DNA of 64,000 nt from Leisingera daeponensis DSM 23529 (GTDB taxonomy: Bacteria; Pseudomonadota; Alphaproteobacteria; Rhodobacterales; Rhodobacteraceae): assembly GCF_000473145.1 (NCBI RefSeq), contig NZ_KI421500.1, forward strand, positions 2,443,725 through 2,507,724. The letters run 5' to 3'. The first letter of the stretch is position 1. Each line of letters begins with the position of its first letter. The notes below the pieces were generated by a model. It had not been told where the DNA came from. It did no database searches and saw nothing but the letters and a program-made list of their open reading frames with translations. The position numbers were made by a program, and so were the translations under genes. Positions 8,343 to 16,513 of this stretch are shown piece by piece.

Positions 8343-9641
8343 TTAACGGTGGTCGGTGGCGAGACGGCGCTCAAGCCACTGTGAGTATTGAGAAATGCCG
8401 TAGCAGACGACGAAGAACAGAAGCGCAGCAAAGCCCAGAAGCTCCCAGTACACCCCGTTCCACTCGGTGGAGGCGAGGATCGGGCCGCGGATCATGCCCA
8501 CCAGGTCGAACATCGAGATGACCGAGACCAGGGTGGTGTCCTTGAACAGGCCGACGGCCACGTTCACGATGCCCGGGATGGAGATCTTCAGCGCCTGCGG
8601 CAGGATGATCAGCCGCATTGCCTGCGCATAATCCAGGCCCAGGCTGTCGGCCGCTTCATACTGCCCCTTCGGAAGCGCGGCGAGGCCGCCGCGGATCACC
8701 TCGGCGATATAGGCCGCCGAGAACATGGTGATCATGATCACCACGCGCAGGAACAGGTCCACCGTGCTTTCCGGCGGGAAGAAGTAGGCCAGCATCACCG
8801 ATGCCACGAACAGCAGGGTGATCAGCGGCACGCCGCGCACGAACTCGATGAAGATGACGCACATCCACTTGATCAGCGGCATGTCCGACTGGCGGCCCAG
8901 CGCCAGCGCGATGCCCAGGGGCAGCGACAGCGACACGCAGGTCACGCCCAGCATCAGGTTCAGCATGAAGCCGCCCAGATCGCGCGAGGGCACCGGGCTC
9001 AGCCAGGCGTTTTCCGACGCGCCTTCGGGGATCAGCATGCCGCCGGCGATCCAGACCGCAAACGCCGCAGCAATTGCGCCGAAGAAGGCGATCGCAAAGC
9101 TGCTCTTGCCGAAGGTCTGGAACACGGCCGCACCCGCCGCAAAGCCCAGCAGCGCCACCACCGGCACCATCAGCGTGCCGCCCCAGATCAGCCAGAAGGC
9201 CAGGAACGGGTAGATGGCAGTGAAGATCAGCAGCTTGCGCGGCAGGTCAAAGAACAGCACCGGAGCGGCCGCAAACAGCAGCAGAACCAGGGCGAGGTTC
9301 GGACGCCAATAGGCATCAGAGGGATATTTGAAGCCGTAAAGCAGCTGGTTCCAGCGTTCGGTCAGCACCGAGAAACAGGCCCCGGTCTTACCCTGCAGAA
9401 TTTCGCGGCATTCTGCCAGCGAGCTGGTGGTCCAGACCCCGTTCAGAATCCACGGCAGGGTGTTTTGCAGCACCATGTAGATCACCGCCAGCGCCGCGAT
9501 GGTCAGGGCGGAGTTGGCGGCGTTGGAGAACAGGTTCTCGCGCAGCCATTTCACCACACCGGTTTCCGACGCCGGCGGCGGGGCCGGCGGGATCTGGGTT
9601 TCGCGGACAAAGGCGACGGTTTGTGCGTGTGTATCGCTCAT
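8343..9641 (-). CDS. bztC: Amino acid ABC transporter permease (BztC/AapM type)
   Basis: A 432-residue inner-membrane permease. A long N-terminal membrane region (helices about 45-60, 120-180 and 190-215) precedes the conserved binding-protein-dependent permease domain (about 235-425), which carries the EAA-type loop EAADSLGLDYAQAMRLIILPQAL that contacts the ATPase. The extended N-terminus is characteristic of BztC/AapM. It pairs with BztB, whose stop is only three bases upstream of this start. Confidence 0.92.
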   Translation of the reverse strand: MSDTHAQTVAFVRETQIPPAPPPASETGVVKWLRENLFSNAANSALTIAALAVIYMVLQNTLPWILNGVWTTSSLAECREILQGKTGACFSVLTERWNQLLYGFKYPSDAYWRPNLALVLLLFAAAPVLFFDLPRKLLIFTAIYPFLAFWLIWGGTLMVPVVALLGFAAGAAVFQTFGKSSFAIAFFGAIAAAFAVWIAGGMLIPEGASENAWLSPVPSRDLGGFMLNLMLGVTCVSLSLPLGIALALGRQSDMPLIKWMCVIFIEFVRGVPLITLLFVASVMLAYFFPPESTVDLFLRVVIMITMFSAAYIAEVIRGGLAALPKGQYEAADSLGLDYAQAMRLIILPQALKISIPGIVNVAVGLFKDTTLVSVISMFDLVGMIRGPILASTEWNGVYWELLGFAALLFFVVCYGISQYSQWLERRLATDHR

Positions 9642-9644
9642 GTC

Positions 9645-10877
9645 TCAGCGCTCCTTCAGCTTCACAGATGCGTTGTAGACGTTCATCACCATCGAGATCA
9701 CCAGCGAGGCGGTCAGGTAGAACAGCATCAGGAGCAGCACGCACTCGATGGCGCGGCCGGTCTGGTTCAGGGTGATGCCGCCAAGGGTTGCGGTGATATC
9801 CGCATAGCCCACGGCGATGGCGAGCGAGGAGTTCTTGGTGATGTTGAGGAACTGCGAGATCAGCGGCGGGATGATCACCCGCATCGCCTGCGGCAGAACC
9901 ACCAGGTTCATCACCCGGCGCGGGCGCAGGCCCAGCGCGGCCGCGGCTTCGGTCTGGCCCTTGGACACCGCCTGGATGCCGGCCCGGACGTTTTCCGCGA
10001 TGAAGGCGCCGGTGTAGATCGACAGCGCGAACCACAGCGCGATCAGCGGGCCGCCGACCTTGATGCCGCCGGTGAAGTTGAAGCCCTTCAGCTCAGGATA
10101 TTCCCAGGTCAGCCCCATGATCATGGTCAGCGCCAGGAACGGCACCAGCCAGGCTGCGAGGACCGGCAGCAGAGTCTTGGGGCGGACGCCGGTGGCTTCC
10201 TGCTTGTTGTTGGCCCAGGCGTTGATCTGATGGGCTGCAACCCAGGACAGGCCGAGCCCGGCCAGGACCAGCAGCCAGTTCATCGAAGCGCTTTCAAAGA
10301 TCCCGTTCTGGAACCAGGGCAGCGGCGTGTAGATCCCGCGGTTGGTGAAGGCGAAGGCGTCGAACAGCATGCTGGAGGTGGCATCGTCGCCGCGGAACTC
10401 CCGCGGCCCCGGCAGCACCGCCGTCATGATGGTGAAGATGATGATGATCCAGATCAGCACCGGAATGTTGCGGAAGATCTCCACGTAGACCGCCATCAGC
10501 TTGGAGACGAGCCAGTTGTTGGAGAGCCTCAGCACCCCCGCGATCACCCCGAAGATGGTGGCGGTGATACAGGCCAGGAAGGCCACCAGCAGGGTGTTCA
10601 GAACACCGACCAGCGCCGCGCGGGCGTGGCTGGACTGGCTGTCGTATTCAACCAGGCGCTGGTTGATGTCGTACCCGGCCGAGTCGCCAAGGAAAGCGTA
10701 GGAAATATTGAGCCCCGCAGCCCGCAGGTTCTGGATAAGGTTGTTGCCCAGATACCAGATACACAGGGCCAGAACGATCGCCGCAATCACCTGAAACGTC
10801 AGGGAACGATAGCGGGTATCGTTAATGAGCATAGACAGCCGAAAACTTTCGTTCGGCGGGTCAGTAAGCGTTGACAT
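9645..10877 (-). CDS. bztB: Amino acid ABC transporter permease (BztB/AapQ type)
   Basis: A 410-residue inner-membrane permease forming the channel with BztC. Hydrophobic segments at about 28-46, 93-120, 140-165, 215-240 and through the C-terminal domain surround the EAA loop TEAAAALGLRPRRVMNLVVLPQAM. Length and split-domain architecture match the HisM-like permeases of the Aap/Bzt family. It begins 126 bases after bztA, across a hairpin that could reduce readthrough from the binding-protein gene. Confidence 0.92.
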   Translation of the reverse strand: MSTLTDPPNESFRLSMLINDTRYRSLTFQVIAAIVLALCIWYLGNNLIQNLRAAGLNISYAFLGDSAGYDINQRLVEYDSQSSHARAALVGVLNTLLVAFLACITATIFGVIAGVLRLSNNWLVSKLMAVYVEIFRNIPVLIWIIIIFTIMTAVLPGPREFRGDDATSSMLFDAFAFTNRGIYTPLPWFQNGIFESASMNWLLVLAGLGLSWVAAHQINAWANNKQEATGVRPKTLLPVLAAWLVPFLALTMIMGLTWEYPELKGFNFTGGIKVGGPLIALWFALSIYTGAFIAENVRAGIQAVSKGQTEAAAALGLRPRRVMNLVVLPQAMRVIIPPLISQFLNITKNSSLAIAVGYADITATLGGITLNQTGRAIECVLLLMLFYLTASLVISMVMNVYNASVKLKER

Positions 10878-10960
10878 GTATTGTGATCCCCTGGCTCCGG
10901 TTCTTTGTCCTGGCGGCGTTTGTCGCCGCTCCGCAGCGGACCGGAGCTTTTTTCTGATAG

Positions 10961-10988
10961 GAAAAGGGCGCAGGAATGTCCTGCGCCC
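10961..10988 (-). terminator. Intrinsic hairpin after bztA (partial terminator)
   Basis: GGGCGCAGGA and TCCTGCGCCC pair over 10 bp with a 3-base loop (10966-10988), and on the - strand the stem is followed by TTTTC. It lies between bztA and bztB in the same orientation, so it probably acts as a leaky terminator or RNA stabiliser that keeps the binding protein more abundant than the permeases. Confidence 0.7.
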
Positions 10989-11003
10989 CTCCCGGTGGTA
11001 TGT

Positions 11004-12020
11004 TTAGCGGAACGGCGGAGCGTACAGCAGGCCGCCTTCGGTCCACTGTGCGTTCAGGCCGCGGGCCAGGCCGACCGGGGTGTCTTCGCCGATGTTCTTG
11101 GCAAAGATCTCACCGTAGTTGCCGCCGGCGGCGACAGCCTTCATCGCCCAGTCAGCATTCAGGCCCAGCATCTCGCCCAGGTTGCCTTCGCTGCCCAGCA
11201 GACGGTTGATTTCCGGGTTTTCGGTGCCGGCTGCCATTTCGTTGATGTTGGCCGAGGTGATGCCCAGCTCTTCAGCTGCGATCAGCGCCATCAGGGACCA
11301 GCGGACAACGTCGCCCCATTCGTGGTCGCCATGGCGGACCAGCGGGCCCAGCGGCTCCTTGGAGATGATTTCCGGCAGGATCACGTGGCCCGACGGATCG
11401 TCGAAGGTCGCGCGGGTCGCGGCCAGGCCGGAAGCGTCGGTGGTGTAGACGTCGCAGGAACCCGCCAGGTACTGCTGCTGCGCTTCGGCGTTGGTTTCGA
11501 TCGGAACCGGCTCATAGCTGATGTTGTTGGAGCGGAAGAAGTCCGCCAGGTTCAGCTCTGTGGTGGTGCCGGTCTGAATGCAAACGGTGGCGCCGTCCAG
11601 TTCCTTGGCGGAAGACACGCCCAGCTCTTTCGGGACCATGAAGCCCTGGCCGTCGTAGTAGTTCACACCCACGAATTCGAACTTCAGGTCGACATCGCGC
11701 GAGAAGGTCCAGGTGGTGTTGCGCGCCAGCATGTCGATCTCGCCGGAAGCCAGCGCGGTGAAACGGGTCTTGCCGGTGGTCGGCACGAATTCAACAGCGG
11801 TCGAGTCGCCCAGAACGGCTGCAGCCACAGCCCGGCACACGGCAACGTCAAAACCTTCCCATTCGCCATTCGCATTCGGGGCCGCAAATCCGACCAGGCC
11901 GGTGGTGACGCCGCAGTTCAGCTTGCCGCGGGCTTTCACGTCATCCAGCGTGCCGGCAGCAGCTGCGCCAGCCGCCAGACCGGCAACGGTCAGAGCGCCC
12001 AAAAATACGGTTTTTTTCAT
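11004..12020 (-). CDS. bztA: Periplasmic amino acid-binding protein (BztA/AapJ type)
   Basis: A 338-residue solute-binding protein for the Bzt/Aap transporter. It begins with a Sec signal peptide (MKKTVFLGALTVAGLAAGAAAA), then the SBP_bac_3 fold with LNCGVTTGLVGFAAPN, WEGFDVAVCRAVAAAVLGD and TWTFSRDVDL. I chose the ATG at 12020 because an AGGAAGAGG ribosome-binding site precedes it and a signal peptide follows; the frame stays open 42 codons further upstream but that stretch is not conserved-looking. Role: captures glutamate, glutamine, aspartate or asparagine in the periplasm. Confidence 0.93.
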   Translation of the reverse strand: MKKTVFLGALTVAGLAAGAAAAGTLDDVKARGKLNCGVTTGLVGFAAPNANGEWEGFDVAVCRAVAAAVLGDSTAVEFVPTTGKTRFTALASGEIDMLARNTTWTFSRDVDLKFEFVGVNYYDGQGFMVPKELGVSSAKELDGATVCIQTGTTTELNLADFFRSNNISYEPVPIETNAEAQQQYLAGSCDVYTTDASGLAATRATFDDPSGHVILPEIISKEPLGPLVRHGDHEWGDVVRWSLMALIAAEELGITSANINEMAAGTENPEINRLLGSEGNLGEMLGLNADWAMKAVAAGGNYGEIFAKNIGEDTPVGLARGLNAQWTEGGLLYAPPFR

Positions 12021-12249
12021 TTTTACCTCTTCCTGATAGTCCGCCTGTGCGGCGGTTCTTATTACCCGGCGATCCCCCGCCGGAAATGAGACCGAAGAAG
12101 GGTTTACCCCTTTTTCGCGCCCGAGTGTGGGCGCATTCATCAACAAACGTCAAGGCCGCTATCAGGAAATTCGATGGGCGCGATGCGCACAAATGCACCG
12201 GGAGTAAACATTTTTACTCCACGCGGCCCGAATTGGTAATTTTCTGTTC

Positions 12250-12954
12250 TCAGGAAAAATCGAAGAACCGTTTGGCGTGCAGGAATTCCTGCCGTTTGAC
12301 CTCGGCAGCCGCCGCGGCCTCCTCGTCGACGCCCCACTGCTCTTCCTGCCAGCGCTCGTCCAGCCGCGACAGAAGCCAGATGTCCTCGGCGCTGCGCCAG
12401 CCATGGGCGGCGGCAAAGCCCAGGATCAAAGAGCCGGAAATCCCTACCAAATCGTGGAACGCCGCCAACTGGAACGGGTTCATCTCCCGGACATTTTCCG
12501 CCAGCACCGCCAGCGCCGCGGCGTCCTGCGGCTGGTGCAGCACGCCGGTGCGGGGCTGCAGCCGCACGCCCAGCGTCTCTGCCGCCCAGTCCAGCGCCGG
12601 ATCCCATTCCTGCGCCTGACGCGACGTCAGCTCAACCGGCGCATCAGCGCGGTAGCACAGCAGATCGCTGTCGCCGTATTCGGCCAGCATGGCGGCCACT
12701 TCTCTGTGCTGATGTGTCACCTTGTCAATCGCGGCGTTGGCGGACCGGGTGCAGGGCATCGCAGACGGGTCGACTGATTCGGCCTGCGCGTCCCACTCTG
12801 CGGCAATCGCCTCGGCCATCTCCCGCGTCGGCACCGCCAGCAGCGCCTTGGCCGGCGTCTTGACCCGGCGGCCGTCCAGTTCCACCGCAAACCCGTCACC
12901 GGTCTGCGCAACCGAGACCGCTTTCCAGAACCGTTTCTGCGCCCAGCCGCTCAT
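12250..12954 (-). CDS. ATP12 family chaperone for F1-ATPase assembly
   Basis: A 234-residue protein of the ATP12 family, the alphaproteobacterial counterpart of the mitochondrial chaperone that helps assemble the F1 alpha subunit. It shows the N-terminal KRFWK block, the LDGRRVKTPAK segment, AIAAEWDAQ, and the C-terminal WDPALDWAAETLG and LSRLDERWQEEQWG blocks. It starts three bases after the HAD gene stop, in one - strand operon with HAD, rluC and crcB. A small hairpin (12201-12220) lies downstream. Confidence 0.88.
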   Translation of the reverse strand: MSGWAQKRFWKAVSVAQTGDGFAVELDGRRVKTPAKALLAVPTREMAEAIAAEWDAQAESVDPSAMPCTRSANAAIDKVTHQHREVAAMLAEYGDSDLLCYRADAPVELTSRQAQEWDPALDWAAETLGVRLQPRTGVLHQPQDAAALAVLAENVREMNPFQLAAFHDLVGISGSLILGFAAAHGWRSAEDIWLLSRLDERWQEEQWGVDEEAAAAAEVKRQEFLHAKRFFDFS

Positions 12955-12957
12955 CTC

Positions 12958-13626
12958 TTAGCCTTTCCAGATCTCTGCCAGCAGCGGGCGCAGCTCCGCG
13001 AAATCGCGGATCAGGTAATCGGCGCCCAATGTCTCTGCCTTGTGATAACCCCAGGGCACGGCGATGGTGGTGACCCCCGCTGCGCGCCCCATTTCAATGT
13101 CAAACCGCGTGTCGCCGATCATCACGGTGCTGCCGCGCTCCACCCCGGTCTCCGCCATCGCCGTCAGGATCATCGAGGGATGCGGTTTCGACGGATGGTG
13201 ATCGGCCACCTGCCGGGTGACGAAACAGTTCAGCCCATGCGCAGCGATCAGCGCATCAACGCCGCGCTGGGATTTGCCGGTGGCGACCCCCAGCAGGTAT
13301 TCCGGCACCTCGTTCAGCTCCGCCAGCATCTCCAGCGTGCCGGGATAGAGCGGCGAATGCGCGGCCCCCGCCGCCTCGCGCGCCAGCATGTAGGACGACT
13401 TGTAGCCCTCCACCAGCGCCTCGACGGTGGCGGCGTCCTGATCCGGTGCCAGCTCCGCCATCGCCAGCGGCAGCGACAGGCCGACAATCGACAGGATCTC
13501 CGCGCGCGGCGGCACCGCCAGGCCGACGCCCTCAAACGCCTCCGCCATGGCGCCGGTGATCGCGCCCTGGCTGTCCGCCAGGGTGCCATCGACATCAAAC
13601 AGGATCAGCCGCAGCGGTGCGCTCAC
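12958..13626 (-). CDS. HAD-IA family hydrolase (phosphoglycolate phosphatase-like)
   Basis: A 222-residue haloacid dehalogenase-type phosphatase. Motif I is FDVDGT with nucleophile Asp11 and Asp13; a cap domain follows, then VATGKSQRG (motif II), a lysine in SKPHPSMI (motif III) and GDTRFDIEMGRAAG (motif IV). The start is GTG at 13626, overlapping the rluC stop by four bases (GTGA), a sign of translational coupling. The substrate is not predictable from sequence. Confidence 0.88.
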   Translation of the reverse strand: MSAPLRLILFDVDGTLADSQGAITGAMAEAFEGVGLAVPPRAEILSIVGLSLPLAMAELAPDQDAATVEALVEGYKSSYMLAREAAGAAHSPLYPGTLEMLAELNEVPEYLLGVATGKSQRGVDALIAAHGLNCFVTRQVADHHPSKPHPSMILTAMAETGVERGSTVMIGDTRFDIEMGRAAGVTTIAVPWGYHKAETLGADYLIRDFAELRPLLAEIWKG

Positions 13627-14669
13627 TTCAGGTCCTCAAACGGATCGTCGGCCGCCAGGTCCTCGCTCCAGCCGAAGGTCTCCCAGCTTTCCTTCATATG
13701 CTCCGGCAGCGGTGCCACCACCGAAACCGGCTTGCGCGTCACCGGGTGCTCAAACACCATCCGGCGCGCGTGCAGGTGCAGCTTCTTGGAGATCACCCCG
13801 CCGATCTGCGCGCCCCAGCCGTCGCCCATGTTTTCCTGGCCCGAGCCGCCGTATTTGCCGTCGCCGGCAATCGGATGGCCCATGCCCGACATATGCGCCC
13901 GCAGCTGGTGGGTGCGCCCGGTAATGGGCTCCATCGCCACCCAGGCGGCGCGGCTGGCGACGCGGTAGAGCGTGGCATACAGCGTATGCGCGCGCTTGGC
14001 ACCGGGCGTGTCGTCGATGTCGCGCGGATGCACGTTGATCATCTTCTCGCCCTCGCCGGACTTGCCGTGGCCCGGCGCCTTCACCAGCCCGTTCTTGATC
14101 TCGCCCAGATAGGGCGTCGGCACGCCGGCCACCAGGGCCCAGTAAATCTTGCGGGTGTTCTTGTGGCGGAAGGCGGCAGTCAGCCCCTGCGCCGCCTTGC
14201 GGTTCCGCGCCAGCACCAGCACGCCCGAGGTGTCCTTGTCGATCCGGTGCACCAGCTTGGGCTTTTCCTCCAGCCCGAACTTCAGCGCCTCGGCCAAACC
14301 GTCCACATGCTTGGTGGTGCCGGAGCCGCCCTGCACCGCCAGCCCGGCGGGCTTGTTCAGCACGATCACGTCATCGTCGCGGTAGATGACGCAGGACTGG
14401 ATCATTTTGGCATCCGCATCCGAGATTTTCATCGCGCGCGGCTCGGCCGGTTTCAGGTCGCTGTCCGCCAGCGGCGGCACCCGCACCACCTGCCCCGCCT
14501 CGACGCGGCTGCTGGCCTTCACCCGGGCGCCATCCAGCCGCAGCTCGCCCTTGCGGCACATCTTCTCGATGCGGCCCTGGTTCACATGCGGAAACAGCCG
14601 CCGCAGCCAGCGGTCGATGCGCTGGCCGCCATCGTCTTCGCTGACGGTAATCATCTGAACGCCGCTCAT
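13623..14669 (-). CDS. rluC: 23S rRNA pseudouridine synthase, RluC family
   Basis: A 348-residue RluA/RluC-type pseudouridine synthase. An N-terminal S4 RNA-binding domain (about 14-75, with GGQRIDRWLRRLFP) precedes the catalytic domain carrying HRIDKDTSGVLVLARN, whose aspartate attacks the uridine, and GRTHQLRAHM. The family isomerises uridines of 23S rRNA in the cytoplasm. I chose ATG 14669 because it overlaps the crcB stop by four bases and gives a complete S4 domain. RluC is favoured over RluA or RluD by the S4 domain and overall length, but the exact target is not certain. Confidence 0.85.
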   Translation of the reverse strand: MSGVQMITVSEDDGGQRIDRWLRRLFPHVNQGRIEKMCRKGELRLDGARVKASSRVEAGQVVRVPPLADSDLKPAEPRAMKISDADAKMIQSCVIYRDDDVIVLNKPAGLAVQGGSGTTKHVDGLAEALKFGLEEKPKLVHRIDKDTSGVLVLARNRKAAQGLTAAFRHKNTRKIYWALVAGVPTPYLGEIKNGLVKAPGHGKSGEGEKMINVHPRDIDDTPGAKRAHTLYATLYRVASRAAWVAMEPITGRTHQLRAHMSGMGHPIAGDGKYGGSGQENMGDGWGAQIGGVISKKLHLHARRMVFEHPVTRKPVSVVAPLPEHMKESWETFGWSEDLAADDPFEDLK

Positions 14670-15046
14670 GCGAACACTCCTCTTGCGGCCATCAGGCCGA
14701 GAAACAAACCGCCGACCGACAGGCCCACGGACAAAACTACGTACAGCGCCGCCTGCCCGAAGGCGCCGCGCTCGATCAGGTTGGCGGTCTCCAGCGAGAA
14801 CGCCGAAAAGGTGGTGAACCCGCCCAACAGCCCGGTCATCACCAAGGGGCTGAGGTGGGTCAGCCCGCGCATCGCGGCGGCGACCACAAACACCCCCATC
14901 AGGAAGGAGCCGATCACATTCACGGTGATCACCGCCACCGGGAAATCGTGATGCCCCAGCAGGCGGATCATCCCCAGCCCGGCCAGATAGCGGCACACCG
15001 CCCCGATTGCGCCGCCGACCGCGACCATGGAAACCGAAAAAATCAT
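14666..15046 (-). CDS. crcB: Fluoride efflux channel CrcB/Fluc
   Basis: A 126-residue four-helix membrane protein. It carries GGAIGAVCRYLAG near the N-terminus, VNVIGSFLMGVF in helix 2 and GLLGGFTTFSAFSLE in helix 3, the signature of dual-topology Fluc fluoride channels; the phenylalanines of TTFSAF line the pore. It is the first gene of the crcB-rluC-HAD-ATP12 operon. A TTGACA-like -35 lies at 15076-15081, but the -10 is poor; I see no fluoride riboswitch in the upstream sequence. Confidence 0.93.
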   Translation of the reverse strand: MIFSVSMVAVGGAIGAVCRYLAGLGMIRLLGHHDFPVAVITVNVIGSFLMGVFVVAAAMRGLTHLSPLVMTGLLGGFTTFSAFSLETANLIERGAFGQAALYVVLSVGLSVGGLFLGLMAARGVFA

Positions 15047-15121
15047 CCCCGTCCTGTCGCCGGCGCAGGCAGGGATGTCAAGTTTTGCCCGCGTTGCAAG
15101 GGCTGCAGAGCTGCCACGGCA

Positions 15122-15178
15122 CCGCCCGCCCCTTCATCTTTCCCGAAATACTCCCGCCGGAGGCAGCGGATTTCCCGC
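15122..15178. repeat. Roseobacter-type interspersed intergenic repeat, copy 2
   Basis: The intergenic sequence between crcB and rarA contains CTTTCCCGAAATACTCCCGC followed by CGGAGGCA. The same block recurs at 18115-18145, and its reverse complement resembles the CCCCGGGATATTT block at 4660 and 18058. It lies just downstream of rarA on the - strand, again immediately past a stop codon. Confidence 0.55.
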
Positions 15179-15190
15179 AGGAAAGCCGCC

Positions 15191-16513
15191 CTATTTGTTC
15201 CGCTTCAGCCGGAGATTCGCGAAATAGTCATTCCGCCGTTTCAGCTCACGCTCAAACCCCCGCTCCACCGGCTGATACAGCACCGGGCGCTTCACCCCGT
15301 CGGGGAAGTAATTCTGGCCGGAGAACCCGTCCTCCGCATCGTGGTCATAGGCATAGCCCTCGCCGTAGCCCTGCTCCGCCATCAGCTTGGTCGGCGCGTT
15401 CAGGATATGCTTGGGCGGCGGCGCGCTGCCGGTCTGCTTGGCCAGCCGCCGGGCCGCCTTGATGCCGACGTAAACCGCGTTGGATTTCGGCGCCAGCGCC
15501 AGGTAGACCGCAGCATTGGCAAGCGCCAGCTCACCCTCCGGGCTGCCAAGCCGCTCATAGGTCTGCCAGGCATTGAGGCAGACGGTATTGGCCTGCGGGT
15601 CGGCCATGCCGATGTCCTCGGTCGACATCATCGTCAGCCGCCGGGCCAGAAAACGGGGATCCTCACCGCCCTCCAGCATCCGCGCCAGCCAGTAGAGCGC
15701 CGCATCCGGATCGGAGCCGCGGATGGACTTATGCAAGGCGGAGATCAGGTTGTAATGCTCGTCGCCGGACTTGTCGAACTTGGCCGCCCGGCGCATCAGC
15801 CGGTTTGACAGCGCCTCGCGCCCAAGCGGTGCCTCCACCTTCCACGCAGCGACCTGCTCGATGAGGTTCAGCAGCGCCCGGCCGTCGCCGTCCGCCATCT
15901 CATGCAGCGCATCGCGGGCATCCCCCGACAGCGGCAGCGCGCGGCCCAGCTCCTTCTCGGCACGCTGGGTCAGGCGTTCGAGATCCGCGAGCGACAGCCG
16001 CTCCAGCACCAGCACCTGGCTGCGGCTCAGCACAGCGGCATTCAGCTCGAACGAGGGGTTTTCCGTCGTCGCCCCCACCAGCAGGATGGTGCCATCCTCC
16101 ATATGCGGAAGGAAGCCGTCCTGCTGGGCCTTGTTGAAACGGTGGATCTCATCCACGAACAGCAGCGTCCCCTGCCCGTTCTGGCGGCGGATCTTGGCGG
16201 CCTCGAACACCTTGCGCAGATCCGGCACCCCGGTGAAGATTGCCGAGATCTGCACGAAATGCAGGTCGGTCTCCTTGGCCAGCAGCCGCGCGATCGTGGT
16301 CTTGCCCACCCCCGGCGGCCCCCAGAAGATCAGCGACGACAGCGAGCCGGACGCCAGCATCACCCCCAAGGGCGCCTCCGGTCCCAGCACCTGGGCCTGG
16401 CCGATCACCTCGCCCAGGGACTGCGGCCGCAGCCGGTCGGCCAGCGGCCGGTTCGGCGCGGGCTGCTGCGCAGCGGCGTCCGCAGACGCGGGGCTGCCGA
16501 ACAGATCCGCCAT
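15191..16513 (-). CDS. rarA: Replication-associated recombination protein A (RarA/MgsA)
   Basis: A 440-residue AAA+ ATPase of the RarA/MgsA/WRNIP1 family that acts at stalled replication forks. It shows Walker A GPPGVGKTTIARLLA (about 65-79), Walker B LLFVDEIHRFNKAQQD, sensor GATTENPSFE, and the C-terminal DPDAALYWLARMLEGGEDP and EDIGMADPQ motifs that distinguish RarA from RuvB and clamp loaders. The start overlaps the stop of the upstream protease gene by one base, so both are probably on one transcript. Confidence 0.95.
   Translation of the reverse strand: MADLFGSPASADAAAQQPAPNRPLADRLRPQSLGEVIGQAQVLGPEAPLGVMLASGSLSSLIFWGPPGVGKTTIARLLAKETDLHFVQISAIFTGVPDLRKVFEAAKIRRQNGQGTLLFVDEIHRFNKAQQDGFLPHMEDGTILLVGATTENPSFELNAAVLSRSQVLVLERLSLADLERLTQRAEKELGRALPLSGDARDALHEMADGDGRALLNLIEQVAAWKVEAPLGREALSNRLMRRAAKFDKSGDEHYNLISALHKSIRGSDPDAALYWLARMLEGGEDPRFLARRLTMMSTEDIGMADPQANTVCLNAWQTYERLGSPEGELALANAAVYLALAPKSNAVYVGIKAARRLAKQTGSAPPPKHILNAPTKLMAEQGYGEGYAYDHDAEDGFSGQNYFPDGVKRPVLYQPVERGFERELKRRNDYFANLRLKRNK

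Noticed and set aside
14990..15120. Fluoride riboswitch upstream of crcB
   Set aside because: No sequence resembling the conserved fluoride aptamer is visible, and the promoter-like -35 lies too close to the start codon to leave room for one.
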